From Thermoleophilia bacterium (lineage in GTDB: Bacteria; Actinomycetota; Thermoleophilia; Gaiellales; Gaiellaceae), in the NCBI GenBank assembly GCA_014534155.1, contig JACVSB010000110.1:1-6219 (forward strand): DNA of 6,219 nt, in the 5' to 3' direction. A model generated the notes under the pieces. It had not been told where the DNA came from. It searched no databases and saw nothing but the letters and a program-made list of their open reading frames with translations. This document shows positions 1 through 5,560 of the stretch, piece by piece. A program made the translations under genes and the position numbers. Positions within the stretch are counted from its first letter, which is position 1, and each line of letters opens with the position of its first letter.

Positions 1-52
1 CGAGGTCGGTGAACGTGCCGCCCACGTCGATCCCGACGAACGCGCCTCTCAT
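1..52 (-). CDS. Hydantoinase/oxoprolinase-family protein, N-terminal fragment (cut by window edge)
   Basis: Only the first 17 codons are in the window; the ATG is at 52-50 on the minus strand and the gene continues leftwards. The visible peptide is MRGAFVGIDVGGTFTDL. The stretch GIDVGGTFTD is the N-terminal phosphate-binding signature of the ASKHA-fold HyuA/5-oxoprolinase A-subunit family (ATP-dependent N-methylhydantoinases, 5-oxoprolinases, acetone carboxylase beta-like proteins). The family assignment is fairly safe from this motif, but the substrate cannot be inferred from 17 residues. The gene is divergent from the HxlR-type regulator at 98-481, which makes it a candidate target of that regulator. 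There is no clear Shine-Dalgarno: a GGGG run lies about 12 bases upstream. A GACGAT hexamer ends 7 bases before the ATG, so the transcript may be leaderless. Confidence 0.75.
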   Translation of the reverse strand, partial: MRGAFVGIDVGGTFTDL

Positions 53-59
53 GGCGCGC

Positions 60-65
60 ATCGTC
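60..65 (-). promoter_or_regulatory. Possible -10 box of the hydantoinase-type gene
   Basis: On the minus strand GACGAT (65-60) ends 7 bases before the ATG at 52. A TTGTAC hexamer (89-84), resembling a -35 box, lies 18 bases further upstream. The spacing suits a sigma-70 promoter firing at the start codon, but GACGAT is a poor -10 match, so this is tentative. Confidence 0.3.
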
Positions 66-84
66 CCCGCCCGACGCCTCGTCG

Positions 85-90
85 TACAAT
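85..90 (+). promoter_or_regulatory. -10 box (TACAAT) of the HxlR-type regulator
   Basis: TACAAT at 85-90 is a near-consensus sigma-70 -10 hexamer in otherwise GC-rich DNA. It ends 7 bases before the ATG at 98, so transcription would begin at or next to that codon and give a leaderless mRNA. No recognisable -35 box is seen. The hexamer overlaps the -35-like TTGTAC of the divergent gene, so a repressor bound here could affect both directions. Confidence 0.55.
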
Positions 91-97
91 GGACGGT

Positions 98-481
98 ATG
101 CGCACGATGCGGGCGGTGCACGACGAGGAGTGTGCCGTCGCTTGTACTGCTGAGATCATCGGGTCGAAATGGACGGCAGTGCTCCTCCACGACCTCTCGG
201 AGGGGCCGCGGCGGTTCTCGGACCTGGAGCGGGCCCTACCCGGCATCAGTCCGCGCACGCTCTCCGAGCGGCTTCGCGCGCTCGAGGCCGAACGGATCCT
301 GGCGCGCGAAAGCTACCCCGAATCTCCGCCCCGCGTCGAGTACGCGCTCACGCCGAAGGGCCGTGCGCTGCTTCCGATCATCGACGCAATGCGCGATTTC
401 GGCCACGAATGGCTCGTGCCCGAGCACGACCATCGCCCGCTGGACGCACGGCACACGCGCAGCCTCTCGGCACGCCGGTAA
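98..481 (+). CDS. HxlR-family winged-helix transcriptional regulator
   Basis: This is a 127-residue protein, the normal size for the HxlR (DUF24) family of small dimeric regulators, many of which sense electrophiles or oxidants through an N-terminal cysteine. The winged helix covers about residues 20-90. Family hallmarks are IGSKWTAVLL (21-30), GPRRFSDLERALPGIS (36-51, leading into the recognition helix), LSERLRALEAERILAR (55-70) and PPRVEYALTPKG (78-89, the wing). Cysteines at 12 and 16 sit where family members such as HypR and YodB carry their redox Cys, so thiol sensing is plausible but inferred. The ATG at 98 was chosen because the TACAAT box at 85-90 would put the transcript start there. 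An in-frame ATG at 89 lies inside that box, and another is at 107. No Shine-Dalgarno is seen. HxlR proteins often repress a divergent neighbour, here the hydantoinase-type gene. Confidence 0.9.
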   Translation: MRTMRAVHDEECAVACTAEIIGSKWTAVLLHDLSEGPRRFSDLERALPGISPRTLSERLRALEAERILARESYPESPPRVEYALTPKGRALLPIIDAMRDFGHEWLVPEHDHRPLDARHTRSLSARR

Positions 482-495
482 GCGGGGCGCCCCGC
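482..495. terminator. GC-rich palindrome between convergent genes (possible bidirectional terminator)
   Basis: A perfect 14-base palindrome (GCGGGGCGCCCCGC) lies immediately after the HxlR stop codon and 17 bases before the stop of the convergent M20 peptidase gene. It could fold into a short hairpin on either transcript. There is no U-tract and the loop would be very tight, so intrinsic termination is only suggested by position. Confidence 0.3.
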
Positions 496-512
496 GCTCC
501 GGCGCGCGACGG

Positions 513-1841
513 CTAGCGGAGGTCCGTAAACGCGAGGAGCACCTCGCGCGCCGTCTCGACGCCGAGCGGGATGTAGCGTGCGAGCAGCCGTTCGTTCGGC
601 GAGTGCACATTCGCGCCGGGGATCGCGAAGCCGGTGAGGATCGTCGGGATTCCTTTCTCGGCGAGCGCGGGGACGATCGGAAGCGTCCCGCCCGTACGCA
701 GGAGCAGCGGACGGCGCCCGAGCACGCGCTCGAACGCGGCCGAGGCGAGCTGCACCGCCCGCGCCTCGGGAGGGACGAGCGCGCCCGGCGACGACGACCA
801 GCGCTCGATCTCGACCTCGGCGCCGGCGGGCGCCGCGTCGCGAACGAGCCGCTCGAACGCCGCCGCGACGAGACCTTCGTCCTGGCCTGCGGCGAGCCGG
901 ATCGACACGTTCGCCTCGGCCTCCACGGGCAGGACCGTCTTCTGCAGCGTCGGCTCGCCGCCCGCGATTCCGTTCACGTCCACCGCCGTGGCAGCGAACG
1001 TGCGGCGATAGAACTCCTCCCCGGCGGTCTCGTCCAGCGGGCGCCCCCCCGCCGCGGTCAGGACGTCGGAGCCGGGCGCGAGCTCGCGCCAGGAGGCGAG
1101 CTCGGCGTCGGTCGGCTCGATCGCCCCCGCCCGGAGCTCCTCGGGCACGCCGAGGGCCGGCGCGAGCGCCTGGGTGAGGGCGTGGATCGCGTTCAGCGCC
1201 GCACCGCCGAAGACGCCCGAATGCAGGTCGCACTCGCCCGTCCGCACGCGTACGTGCAGGTAGACGAGGCCGCGCGTGCCGAGGTCGAGCGCGGGAACAT
1301 CCTCCTGCGGCATGGCGGAGTCGAAGATGACGCACGCGTCCGCGCCTCGCGAGTCGCCGGCGAGGAAGTCGACGATCGAGTGCCCCCCGACCTCCTCCTC
1401 CCCGTCGAAGGCGAGACGCACGTTGACGGGAAGGGCACCCTCCTGGGCGAGCAGCGCGGCTGCCTTCAGGAGGAGGTACGCCTGCCCCTTGTCGTCGGCC
1501 GCTCCGCGCGCGTAGAGGTAACCGTCGCGGAGGACCGGCTCGAAGGGCGGCGACGACCAGAGCTCGAGCGGCGCCGGAGGTTGGACGTCGAAATGGCCAT
1601 AGAGGAGAACCGTGGGCGCGCCGTCGCCGTCTTGTGCGCCGGAAGCCGGTACCTCGCCGACGACCAGGGGCTGCGTCGGCGTCTCCACGAGCGCAGCCTC
1701 GCCGCCCGCCGCCCGGACGAAGGTAGACAGCCACTCGGCCGCGCGACGGACGTCTCCAGAGTGCGCAGGGTCGGCGCTGACGCTCGGGATGCGAAGCCAC
1801 TCCGACAGCTCCTCCAGCCAGTCGCGGGGCACGTCGGCCAC
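513..1841 (-). CDS. M20-family zinc metallopeptidase (dipeptidase / carnosinase-like)
   Basis: This 442-residue protein matches the M20 family (CNDP/DapE/ArgE type), cytosolic di-zinc enzymes that cleave dipeptides or N-acyl amino acids. The metal site is complete: H83 and D85 in YGHFDVQP, bridging D116 in ARGAADDKG, catalytic E149 and ligand E150 in DGEEEVGG, D174 in IFDSAMP, and H413 in GANVHSPNE. The inserted dimerisation (lid) domain, about 190-310, carries DLHSGVFGG with H207, the residue that in dimeric members reaches into the partner's active site. DLHSGVFGG and GTRGLVYLHV favour the dipeptidase/CNDP branch over DapE or ArgE, but the substrate is unknown. There is no signal peptide. 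The start is GTG at 1841, without a Shine-Dalgarno but with TACACT six bases upstream, implying a leaderless mRNA. It lies 34 bases downstream of the sigma-factor gene on the same strand, so readthrough from that gene is also possible. The four residues MADV at its start fit no specific motif. Confidence 0.93.
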   Translation of the reverse strand: MADVPRDWLEELSEWLRIPSVSADPAHSGDVRRAAEWLSTFVRAAGGEAALVETPTQPLVVGEVPASGAQDGDGAPTVLLYGHFDVQPPAPLELWSSPPFEPVLRDGYLYARGAADDKGQAYLLLKAAALLAQEGALPVNVRLAFDGEEEVGGHSIVDFLAGDSRGADACVIFDSAMPQEDVPALDLGTRGLVYLHVRVRTGECDLHSGVFGGAALNAIHALTQALAPALGVPEELRAGAIEPTDAELASWRELAPGSDVLTAAGGRPLDETAGEEFYRRTFAATAVDVNGIAGGEPTLQKTVLPVEAEANVSIRLAAGQDEGLVAAAFERLVRDAAPAGAEVEIERWSSSPGALVPPEARAVQLASAAFERVLGRRPLLLRTGGTLPIVPALAEKGIPTILTGFAIPGANVHSPNERLLARYIPLGVETAREVLLAFTDLR

Positions 1842-1847
1842 GCGGGG

Positions 1848-1853
1848 AGTGTA
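1848..1853 (-). promoter_or_regulatory. -10 box (TACACT) of the M20 peptidase gene
   Basis: TACACT (1853-1848, minus strand) ends six bases before the GTG start at 1841. It sits in the 34-base gap after the sigma-factor gene. The placement predicts a transcript starting at the GTG. No -35 match is seen about 17 bases upstream. Confidence 0.5.
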
Positions 1854-1875
1854 GGGAGGGCCGGGGCTCGGCGCG

Positions 1876-2958
1876 CTACGCGGCGACTTCGCGGAGCTTC
1901 TGCGACTCGGCCATCGCCTGCAGCTTCCGAAGCGTCTGGTTTTCGATCTGGCGCACGCGCTCGCGCGTCACGTTGAAGGTTCGGCCAACCTCGTCGAGCG
2001 TGCACGGACGCTCGCCGTTCAAGCCGTAGCGCAGCTCGAGGATCCGCCGCTCGCGGTAGGAGAGCGTCCCGAGCACGCGCTGGAGCGTCTCCTCCCTCAG
2101 TGCCGTGTCCGTACTCTCGTCCGGGGAGGGCGCGCTCTCGTCGGCGAGGAAGTGGCCGAACTCCGAATCTTCCTCGTCACCCACCGGCTTCTCCAGCGAG
2201 ACGGGGGCCTGCGCGCTGCGCCGCAGGTGCTCGACCTCGTCGACGTCGAGCTCGAGATCGCGGGCGATCTCGGCGCTCGTCGGCTCGCGGCCGAGCTCGG
2301 AGACGAGCTTGCGCTCGGAGCGGCCGATCTTGTTCAGCTTCTCGACCACGTGGACCGGCATCCGGATCGTGCGCGCCTTGTCGGCGAGCGCACGCGCGAC
2401 GGCTTGCCGGATCCACCACGTCGCGTACGTCGAGAACTTGAAGCCCTTGCGGTAGTCGAACTTCTCGGCCGCCCGGACGAGCCCGATCGTGCCCTCCTGG
2501 ATCAGGTCGAGGAACGGGAGCCCCTGGTTGCGGTAGTTCTTGGCGATCGAGACGACGAGGCGGAGGTTCGACTCGACCATCGTCCGCTTAGCGCCGTCGT
2601 CTCCGCGCTCGATCCGCTTCGCGAGGTCGACCTCCTGCGCCGCGGTCAGGAGAGGAACGCGCCCGATGTCCTTCAGGAAGAGCTGCAACGAGTCGGTCGA
2701 CGTCTCGCGCTGCTCGAGGTCGAGCTCCGGGACCACGCGGGCCGGCTCCTCGACGAGGTCGATCTGGAGCTCTTCCAGGGCGTGGTAGAGCTCGTCCGCC
2801 TGCGAGGCGTCCGCACCGAGCTCCTCGAGGACGGCTGCCACCTCCTCGTGCGTGAGCGAGCCCACCTCCTGGCCGTGCACGAGCAACGCCTTCGTCTCCT
2901 CGTGCTCGAGCACTACCGGCCCAGCCCCACCTGTTGCCTCCTCCCGTGCCGCTCCCAC
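1876..2958 (-). CDS. rpoD: RNA polymerase sigma-70 factor, primary (RpoD/SigA) type
   Basis: This 360-residue protein directs RNA polymerase to promoters by recognising -10 and -35 elements. A short region 1.1-like helical segment occupies about 33-70 ([14 protein letters not shown]...). It is followed by region 1.2 at 87-120 ([18 protein letters not shown]), region 2 at 124-194 with [22 protein letters not shown] and the -10-reading [13 protein letters not shown], and region 3 at about 199-275. Region 4 spans 287-350, with the -35-reading helix-turn-helix [20 protein letters not shown] region 1.1-like segment plus full regions 1.2-4 favours a primary (group 1) factor, although a close group 2 paralogue cannot be excluded. 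The GTG at 2958 was chosen because AAGGGAGGT ends five bases upstream. The frame stays open to an ATG at 3063, but those 35 extra residues look unlike sigma sequence and would cross the inverted repeats. The M20 peptidase gene follows after 34 bases. Confidence 0.93.
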   Translation of the reverse strand: MGAAREEATGGAGPVVLEHEETKALLVHGQEVGSLTHEEVAAVLEELGADASQADELYHALEELQIDLVEEPARVVPELDLEQRETSTDSLQLFLKDIGRVPLLTAAQEVDLAKRIERGDDGAKRTMVESNLRLVVSIAKNYRNQGLPFLDLIQEGTIGLVRAAEKFDYRKGFKFSTYATWWIRQAVARALADKARTIRMPVHVVEKLNKIGRSERKLVSELGREPTSAEIARDLELDVDEVEHLRRSAQAPVSLEKPVGDEEDSEFGHFLADESAPSPDESTDTALREETLQRVLGTLSYRERRILELRYGLNGERPCTLDEVGRTFNVTRERVRQIENQTLRKLQAMAESQKLREVAA

Positions 2959-2963
2959 GGAAG

Positions 2964-2972
2964 ACCTCCCTT
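2964..2972 (-). promoter_or_regulatory. Strong Shine-Dalgarno that fixes the sigma-factor start
   Basis: On the minus strand AAGGGAGGT (2972-2964) lies five bases before GTG at 2958, near-ideal pairing with the 3' end of 16S rRNA. It decides the start codon over the upstream in-frame ATG at 3063. It is the only strong Shine-Dalgarno before any gene start in this window. A TAGGGT hexamer just upstream (2981-2976) could be a -10 box but would leave a leader of only about 11 bases. Confidence 0.75.
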
Positions 2973-3036
2973 CTGACCCTAGCCGCTCGTGCGCCACCGG
3001 CAGTGTGCCAAGTCCGGATCGCTGGTTGCGCGACTT

Positions 3037-3053
3037 TGCCACAAGCGGTGGCA
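3037..3053. repeat. Inverted repeat in the sigma-factor leader (possible operator)
   Basis: TGCCAC (3037-3042) and GTGGCA (3048-3053) form a perfect 6-bp inverted repeat with a 5-base spacer. It lies about 80 bases upstream of the sigma-factor GTG and just before the terminator-like hairpin. It could be a dimer-binding operator or an RNA stem in the leader; nothing in the window identifies a cognate regulator. Confidence 0.35.
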
Positions 3054-3061
3054 CGTCCGCC

Positions 3062-3083
3062 ATGGGCCGAACGGCCCATTTTT
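3062..3083 (+). terminator. Intrinsic-terminator-shaped hairpin plus T-run, plus-strand orientation
   Basis: ATGGGCC (3062-3068) and GGCCCAT (3073-3079) pair around a GAAC loop. A run of five T (3079-3083) follows on the plus strand. The flanking genes are both on the minus strand and no plus-strand gene precedes it. Read on the minus strand, the hairpin lies 15 bases past the stop codon of the TPR gene, with five A before it and no U-tract after it. It may therefore end TPR transcripts as a hairpin-only terminator while also stopping antisense transcripts. Confidence 0.55.
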
Positions 3084-3098
3084 CGCGTGTACCCGGTC

Positions 3099-4064
3099 CT
3101 ATTCGACGCCTCCGAGACGGTCGAGGATCCTCGCGGCCTCCCGTCCGTAGAAGCCCTTCGGGTCGTCCCCGCGCGCCCGCCGCAGCTGCACACGGGCCTC
3201 CTCGAGGTTGGGGAGGTAGAGGAGCGCGAGGCCGAGGTGGTAGCGGACGATCGGCGCCCGTGGGTGGCGGCCCGCAAGCCGGCCGAGCCGGGAGAAGGTC
3301 GCCGCCGGCGCATCCTTTTGGAAGCGCGCAATCGCTGCGCCGACTTGCGCCCGCAGATCGGCGGGCGCGAGCTGCGCCGCACGGTCGAACGCGCGGCGCG
3401 CCGAGAGGGGGCGCCCGAGGCGCAGGTACGCGATGCCGAGGCGAAGGAGCCGCGCGGGGTCGCGTCCGCGCGCGGCGACGCCTGCCTGCCCTCCGGCGGC
3501 CTCGGAGAGGAGCGATGCCGGCACCGAGAGCGGCGCCACGAAGAGCGGGCGACCCGGAGGCGAGCGCGGGTTCAGGAGGTCGTCAGCGCGGATCGCCGCC
3601 GGCGAGTCGGGGTCGACGCGCTCCGCTCTCCGCCATTCCCGCCGGGCAAGCTCGAGCTCGCCCGCCGAGAGGAGCGCCAGCCCCAGGTTGAGGCGCGCGA
3701 CGCCGCTCGCCGGGTGCCTCTCGGCGATCGCCCGGAGACGCCGGACGAGCGCCGGCCCGCCCCCGGCGAACGCGAGGCCGACCTCTGCCGCGACGGAGTC
3801 CGGCTTCCGTGCGAGCACCGAAGCGAAGCGGCGGCGGGCCTCCGCAACCCGGCCCGTCTCGTAGAGGCGCTCGCCCTCGCGCAGGCCTCCCTCGTCGGGG
3901 GCGAGCGCGGCCAGCTCGAGCGCGGGCCGCTCGCGCTCGCCCGCCGGCGCGTGCGCTTCCCCTCCTGCCTCCCGGCCCTGGACGAGCGCGCCGCCCACGC
4001 TCGCGGCCGCGGCCGCGACCGCGACCGCGGCGACCACGACGACTGTCCGCGTGCGCGGAGACAT
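3099..4064 (-). CDS. Membrane-anchored tetratricopeptide-repeat (TPR) protein
   Basis: This 321-residue protein has a basic N-terminus (MSPRTRT) and a hydrophobic Val/Ala stretch at about 7-28, read as a signal anchor or uncleaved signal peptide. An Ala/Glu-rich linker then leads to TPR-type helical pairs. The clearest repeats are about 59-92 ([24 protein letters not shown], ending ARKPDS), 120-153 ([25 protein letters not shown], ending VDPDS), 203-236 ([24 protein letters not shown], ending LAPAD) and 272-303 ([25 protein letters not shown], ending DDPKG). Such proteins act as protein-protein scaffolds, here probably outside or at the membrane; the partner is unknown and no enzymatic motif is seen. 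The ATG at 4064 is preceded by TACCCT ending six bases upstream, with no Shine-Dalgarno. The frame runs open far upstream, antisense to the next gene, but that extension is a GC artefact. The gene is divergent from the MoeB-type gene across 54 bases. Confidence 0.85.
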   Translation of the reverse strand: MSPRTRTVVVVAAVAVAAAAASVGGALVQGREAGGEAHAPAGERERPALELAALAPDEGGLREGERLYETGRVAEARRRFASVLARKPDSVAAEVGLAFAGGGPALVRRLRAIAERHPASGVARLNLGLALLSAGELELARREWRRAERVDPDSPAAIRADDLLNPRSPPGRPLFVAPLSVPASLLSEAAGGQAGVAARGRDPARLLRLGIAYLRLGRPLSARRAFDRAAQLAPADLRAQVGAAIARFQKDAPAATFSRLGRLAGRHPRAPIVRYHLGLALLYLPNLEEARVQLRRARGDDPKGFYGREAARILDRLGGVE

Positions 4065-4070
4065 GCCGCG

Positions 4071-4076
4071 AGGGTA
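4071..4076 (-). promoter_or_regulatory. -10 box (TACCCT) of the TPR-protein gene
   Basis: TACCCT (4076-4071, minus strand) fits the TANNNT pattern and ends six bases before the ATG at 4064, predicting a leaderless mRNA. It shares the 54-base divergent region with the TATACT box of the opposite gene; no -35 match is evident. Confidence 0.45.
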
Positions 4077-4102
4077 GCCTCGGGGGCGCCCACGACGGCC
4101 GC

Positions 4103-4108
4103 TATACT
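4103..4108 (+). promoter_or_regulatory. -10 box (TATACT) of the MoeZ-like / CysO-CysM operon
   Basis: TATACT at 4103-4108 is one mismatch from the TATAAT consensus and ends ten bases before the ATG at 4119. Transcription would begin within a few bases of that ATG, giving a leader of about 0-4 bases. No Shine-Dalgarno fits in that space: GAAG at 4113-4116 is too close to the ATG. No -35 box is recognised. Confidence 0.6.
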
Positions 4109-4118
4109 CTTTGAAGCA

Positions 4119-5294
4119 ATGGCCTCCTACCGCGAGCTCCTTGCCCAGGTCAAGCGCGAGATCGACGAGGTCGACGCGCAGGGCGCGCGCGAGCGGCTCG
4201 AGCGTGACGGGGACGTTGCGCTCGTCGACGTCCGCGAGCGCCCGGAGTGGGACGAGGGCCACGTGCCGGGCGCGCTGCACATCCCCCGCGGAAACCTCGA
4301 GTCGCGGGTCGAGGGCTTCCTGCCCGACCGCTCGCAGGCGATCATCCTCTACTGCGCGACGGGCAACCGCTCGGCCCTGGCCGCGCGGACGCTGGAGGAG
4401 CTGGGCTACGAGAACGTCGCCTCCCTGGCCGGCGGCTTCACCGAGTGGAAGCGAAACGGGTTCCCGTTCGAGGTCCCGCAGACGCTCGAAGCCGCGCAGC
4501 GACGTCGGTACAGCCGCCACATCCTCATCCCGGAGGTCGGTGAGGAGGGGCAGGCGAAGCTGCTCCAGTCCCGGATCCTCCTCATCGGCGCCGGCGGACT
4601 CGGCTCCCCCGCGGCTCTCTACCTCGCTGCCGCCGGGATCGGCACGCTGGGCATCGTGGACGACGACGCGGTCGACGAGACGAACCTGCAGCGCCAGATC
4701 GTCCATTCGACCGAGCGCCTGGGCGAACCGAAGGCGGAGTCGGCGAAGCGGACGATCGAGGCGCTCAATCCGGATGTCAACGTTCAGGTCTTTCGCGAGC
4801 GCCTCACCTCGGACAACGTGGATCGCATCCTCGGCGAGGGATGGGACGCGATCGTCGACGGCGCGGACAACTTCCCCACTCGCTACCTCCTGAACGACGC
4901 GTCGGTGTGGCACGGGATCCCCGTGGTGCACGGGTCGATCTTTCGCTTCGAAGGCCAGACGACGGTCTTCAAGCCCGGCGAGGGACCGTGCTACCGGTGC
5001 CTCTTCCCGGAGCCGCCGCCTCCGGAGCTCGCGCCGAGCTGCGCCGAGGGCGGCGTTCTCGGCGTCCTGCCCGGGATCGTCGGCTCCCTGCAGGCGAACG
5101 AGGCGCTGAAGCTCGTGCTCGGGATCGGCGAGCCGCTCGTCGGCCGGCTCCTCCTCTTCGACGCGCTCGAGACGATGTTCACCGAGGTCTCGCTCCGGCG
5201 CGACCCGGGCTGCCCCGTCTGCGGCGAGGACCCGTCCATCACCGAGTACGTCGACTACGTCGAGTTCTGCACCCGCCCGCGCGTCGCCTCGTGA
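4119..5294 (+). CDS. Rhodanese-MoeB/ThiF fusion: adenylyltransferase/sulfurtransferase (MoeZ-like, permuted domains)
   Basis: This is a 391-residue E1-like enzyme that should adenylate the C-terminal Gly-Gly of a ubiquitin-fold sulfur carrier and convert it to a thiocarboxylate. Residues about 15-118 are a rhodanese domain (LVDVREPEW-like LVDVRERPEWDEGHVPGA; active loop CATGNRS with C79; AGGFTEW). Residues about 125-385 are the MoeB/ThiF domain: YSRHILIPEVG, nucleotide loop GAGGLGSP (157-164), DDDAVDETNLQRQ (181-193, arginine finger R192) and DGADNFPTRY (247-256). The zinc cysteines are C291/C294 (CYRC) and C365/C368 (CPVC). C308 in PSCAEGGVLG is at the catalytic or sulfur-relay Cys position of MoeZ and Uba4. 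MoeZ of M. tuberculosis has rhodanese C-terminally; here it is N-terminal and the protein ends soon after SITEYVDYVEFC. The ATG at 4119 follows the TATACT box. The stop overlaps the next gene's GTG, implying translational coupling. The natural partner is the adjacent CysO domain; a MoaD elsewhere could also be served. Confidence 0.93.
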   Translation: MASYRELLAQVKREIDEVDAQGARERLERDGDVALVDVRERPEWDEGHVPGALHIPRGNLESRVEGFLPDRSQAIILYCATGNRSALAARTLEELGYENVASLAGGFTEWKRNGFPFEVPQTLEAAQRRRYSRHILIPEVGEEGQAKLLQSRILLIGAGGLGSPAALYLAAAGIGTLGIVDDDAVDETNLQRQIVHSTERLGEPKAESAKRTIEALNPDVNVQVFRERLTSDNVDRILGEGWDAIVDGADNFPTRYLLNDASVWHGIPVVHGSIFRFEGQTTVFKPGEGPCYRCLFPEPPPPELAPSCAEGGVLGVLPGIVGSLQANEALKLVLGIGEPLVGRLLLFDALETMFTEVSLRRDPGCPVCGEDPSITEYVDYVEFCTRPRVAS

Positions 5295-5560
5295 TCCGAG
5301 TCCGGATCCCTCCCACGCTGCGCACGGAGGTCGGCGGAGCACGGGAGGTGGAGGCGAGCGGCTCGGATCTGCGCGAGCTCATGCAGGATCTCGTCGCCCG
5401 CTTCCCGGCCCTCGGAACCCACGTGTTCGAGGAGGACGACGGGCTGGCGCCGTTCCTGAACGTCTACGTGAACAACGAGGACGCGCGCACGCTCCAGGGC
5501 CTCGACACACCGCTCGCCGACGGGTCCACGGTCATCCTGCTCCCCGCCATGGCAGGGGGC
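5291..5560 (+). other. cysO: Domain: CysO/MoaD-like ubiquitin-fold sulfur carrier (residues 1-90)
   Basis: This 90-codon segment corresponds in length and sequence to a whole stand-alone CysO (about 93 residues in M. tuberculosis). Shared elements are an IP-T-LR N-terminal strand, a central F-NVYVN-ED strand and a C-terminal ADG-TVILLPA-AGG tail. The terminal Gly-Gly is where a thiocarboxylate forms in this family. A normal gene would stop right after GGC at 5558-5560; here the next codons are GAG CAG ACG. Confidence 0.88.

Noticed and set aside
313..1800. 495-codon minus-strand frame overlapping the M20 gene
   Set aside because: Extremely Arg/Gly-rich low-complexity translation in another frame of the real peptidase gene; no motifs.
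9..1976. 655-codon plus-strand open frame opposite the M20 peptidase
   Set aside because: It is Arg/Gly/Ala-rich with no recognisable domain and lies antisense to a peptidase with a complete set of metal ligands. Long antisense frames are expected in DNA this GC-rich.
3999..4064. GC-rich repetitive stretch (gcggccgcg / gcgaccgcg units)
   Set aside because: This is codon-level low complexity from the Ala/Val membrane anchor of the TPR protein, not a separate repeat element.
2934..4118. Upstream extension of the MoeZ-like gene (open frame back to 2934)
   Set aside because: The extension is antisense to the TPR gene and has no domain. The TATACT box at 4103-4108 and the family-like N-terminus place the start at 4119.
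4065..5342. Upstream extension of the TPR gene across the opposite strand of the MoeZ-like gene
   Set aside because: It is the reverse strand of a well-supported enzyme gene. MSPRTRT plus a hydrophobic anchor at 4064 is a natural N-terminus with a -10 box just upstream.
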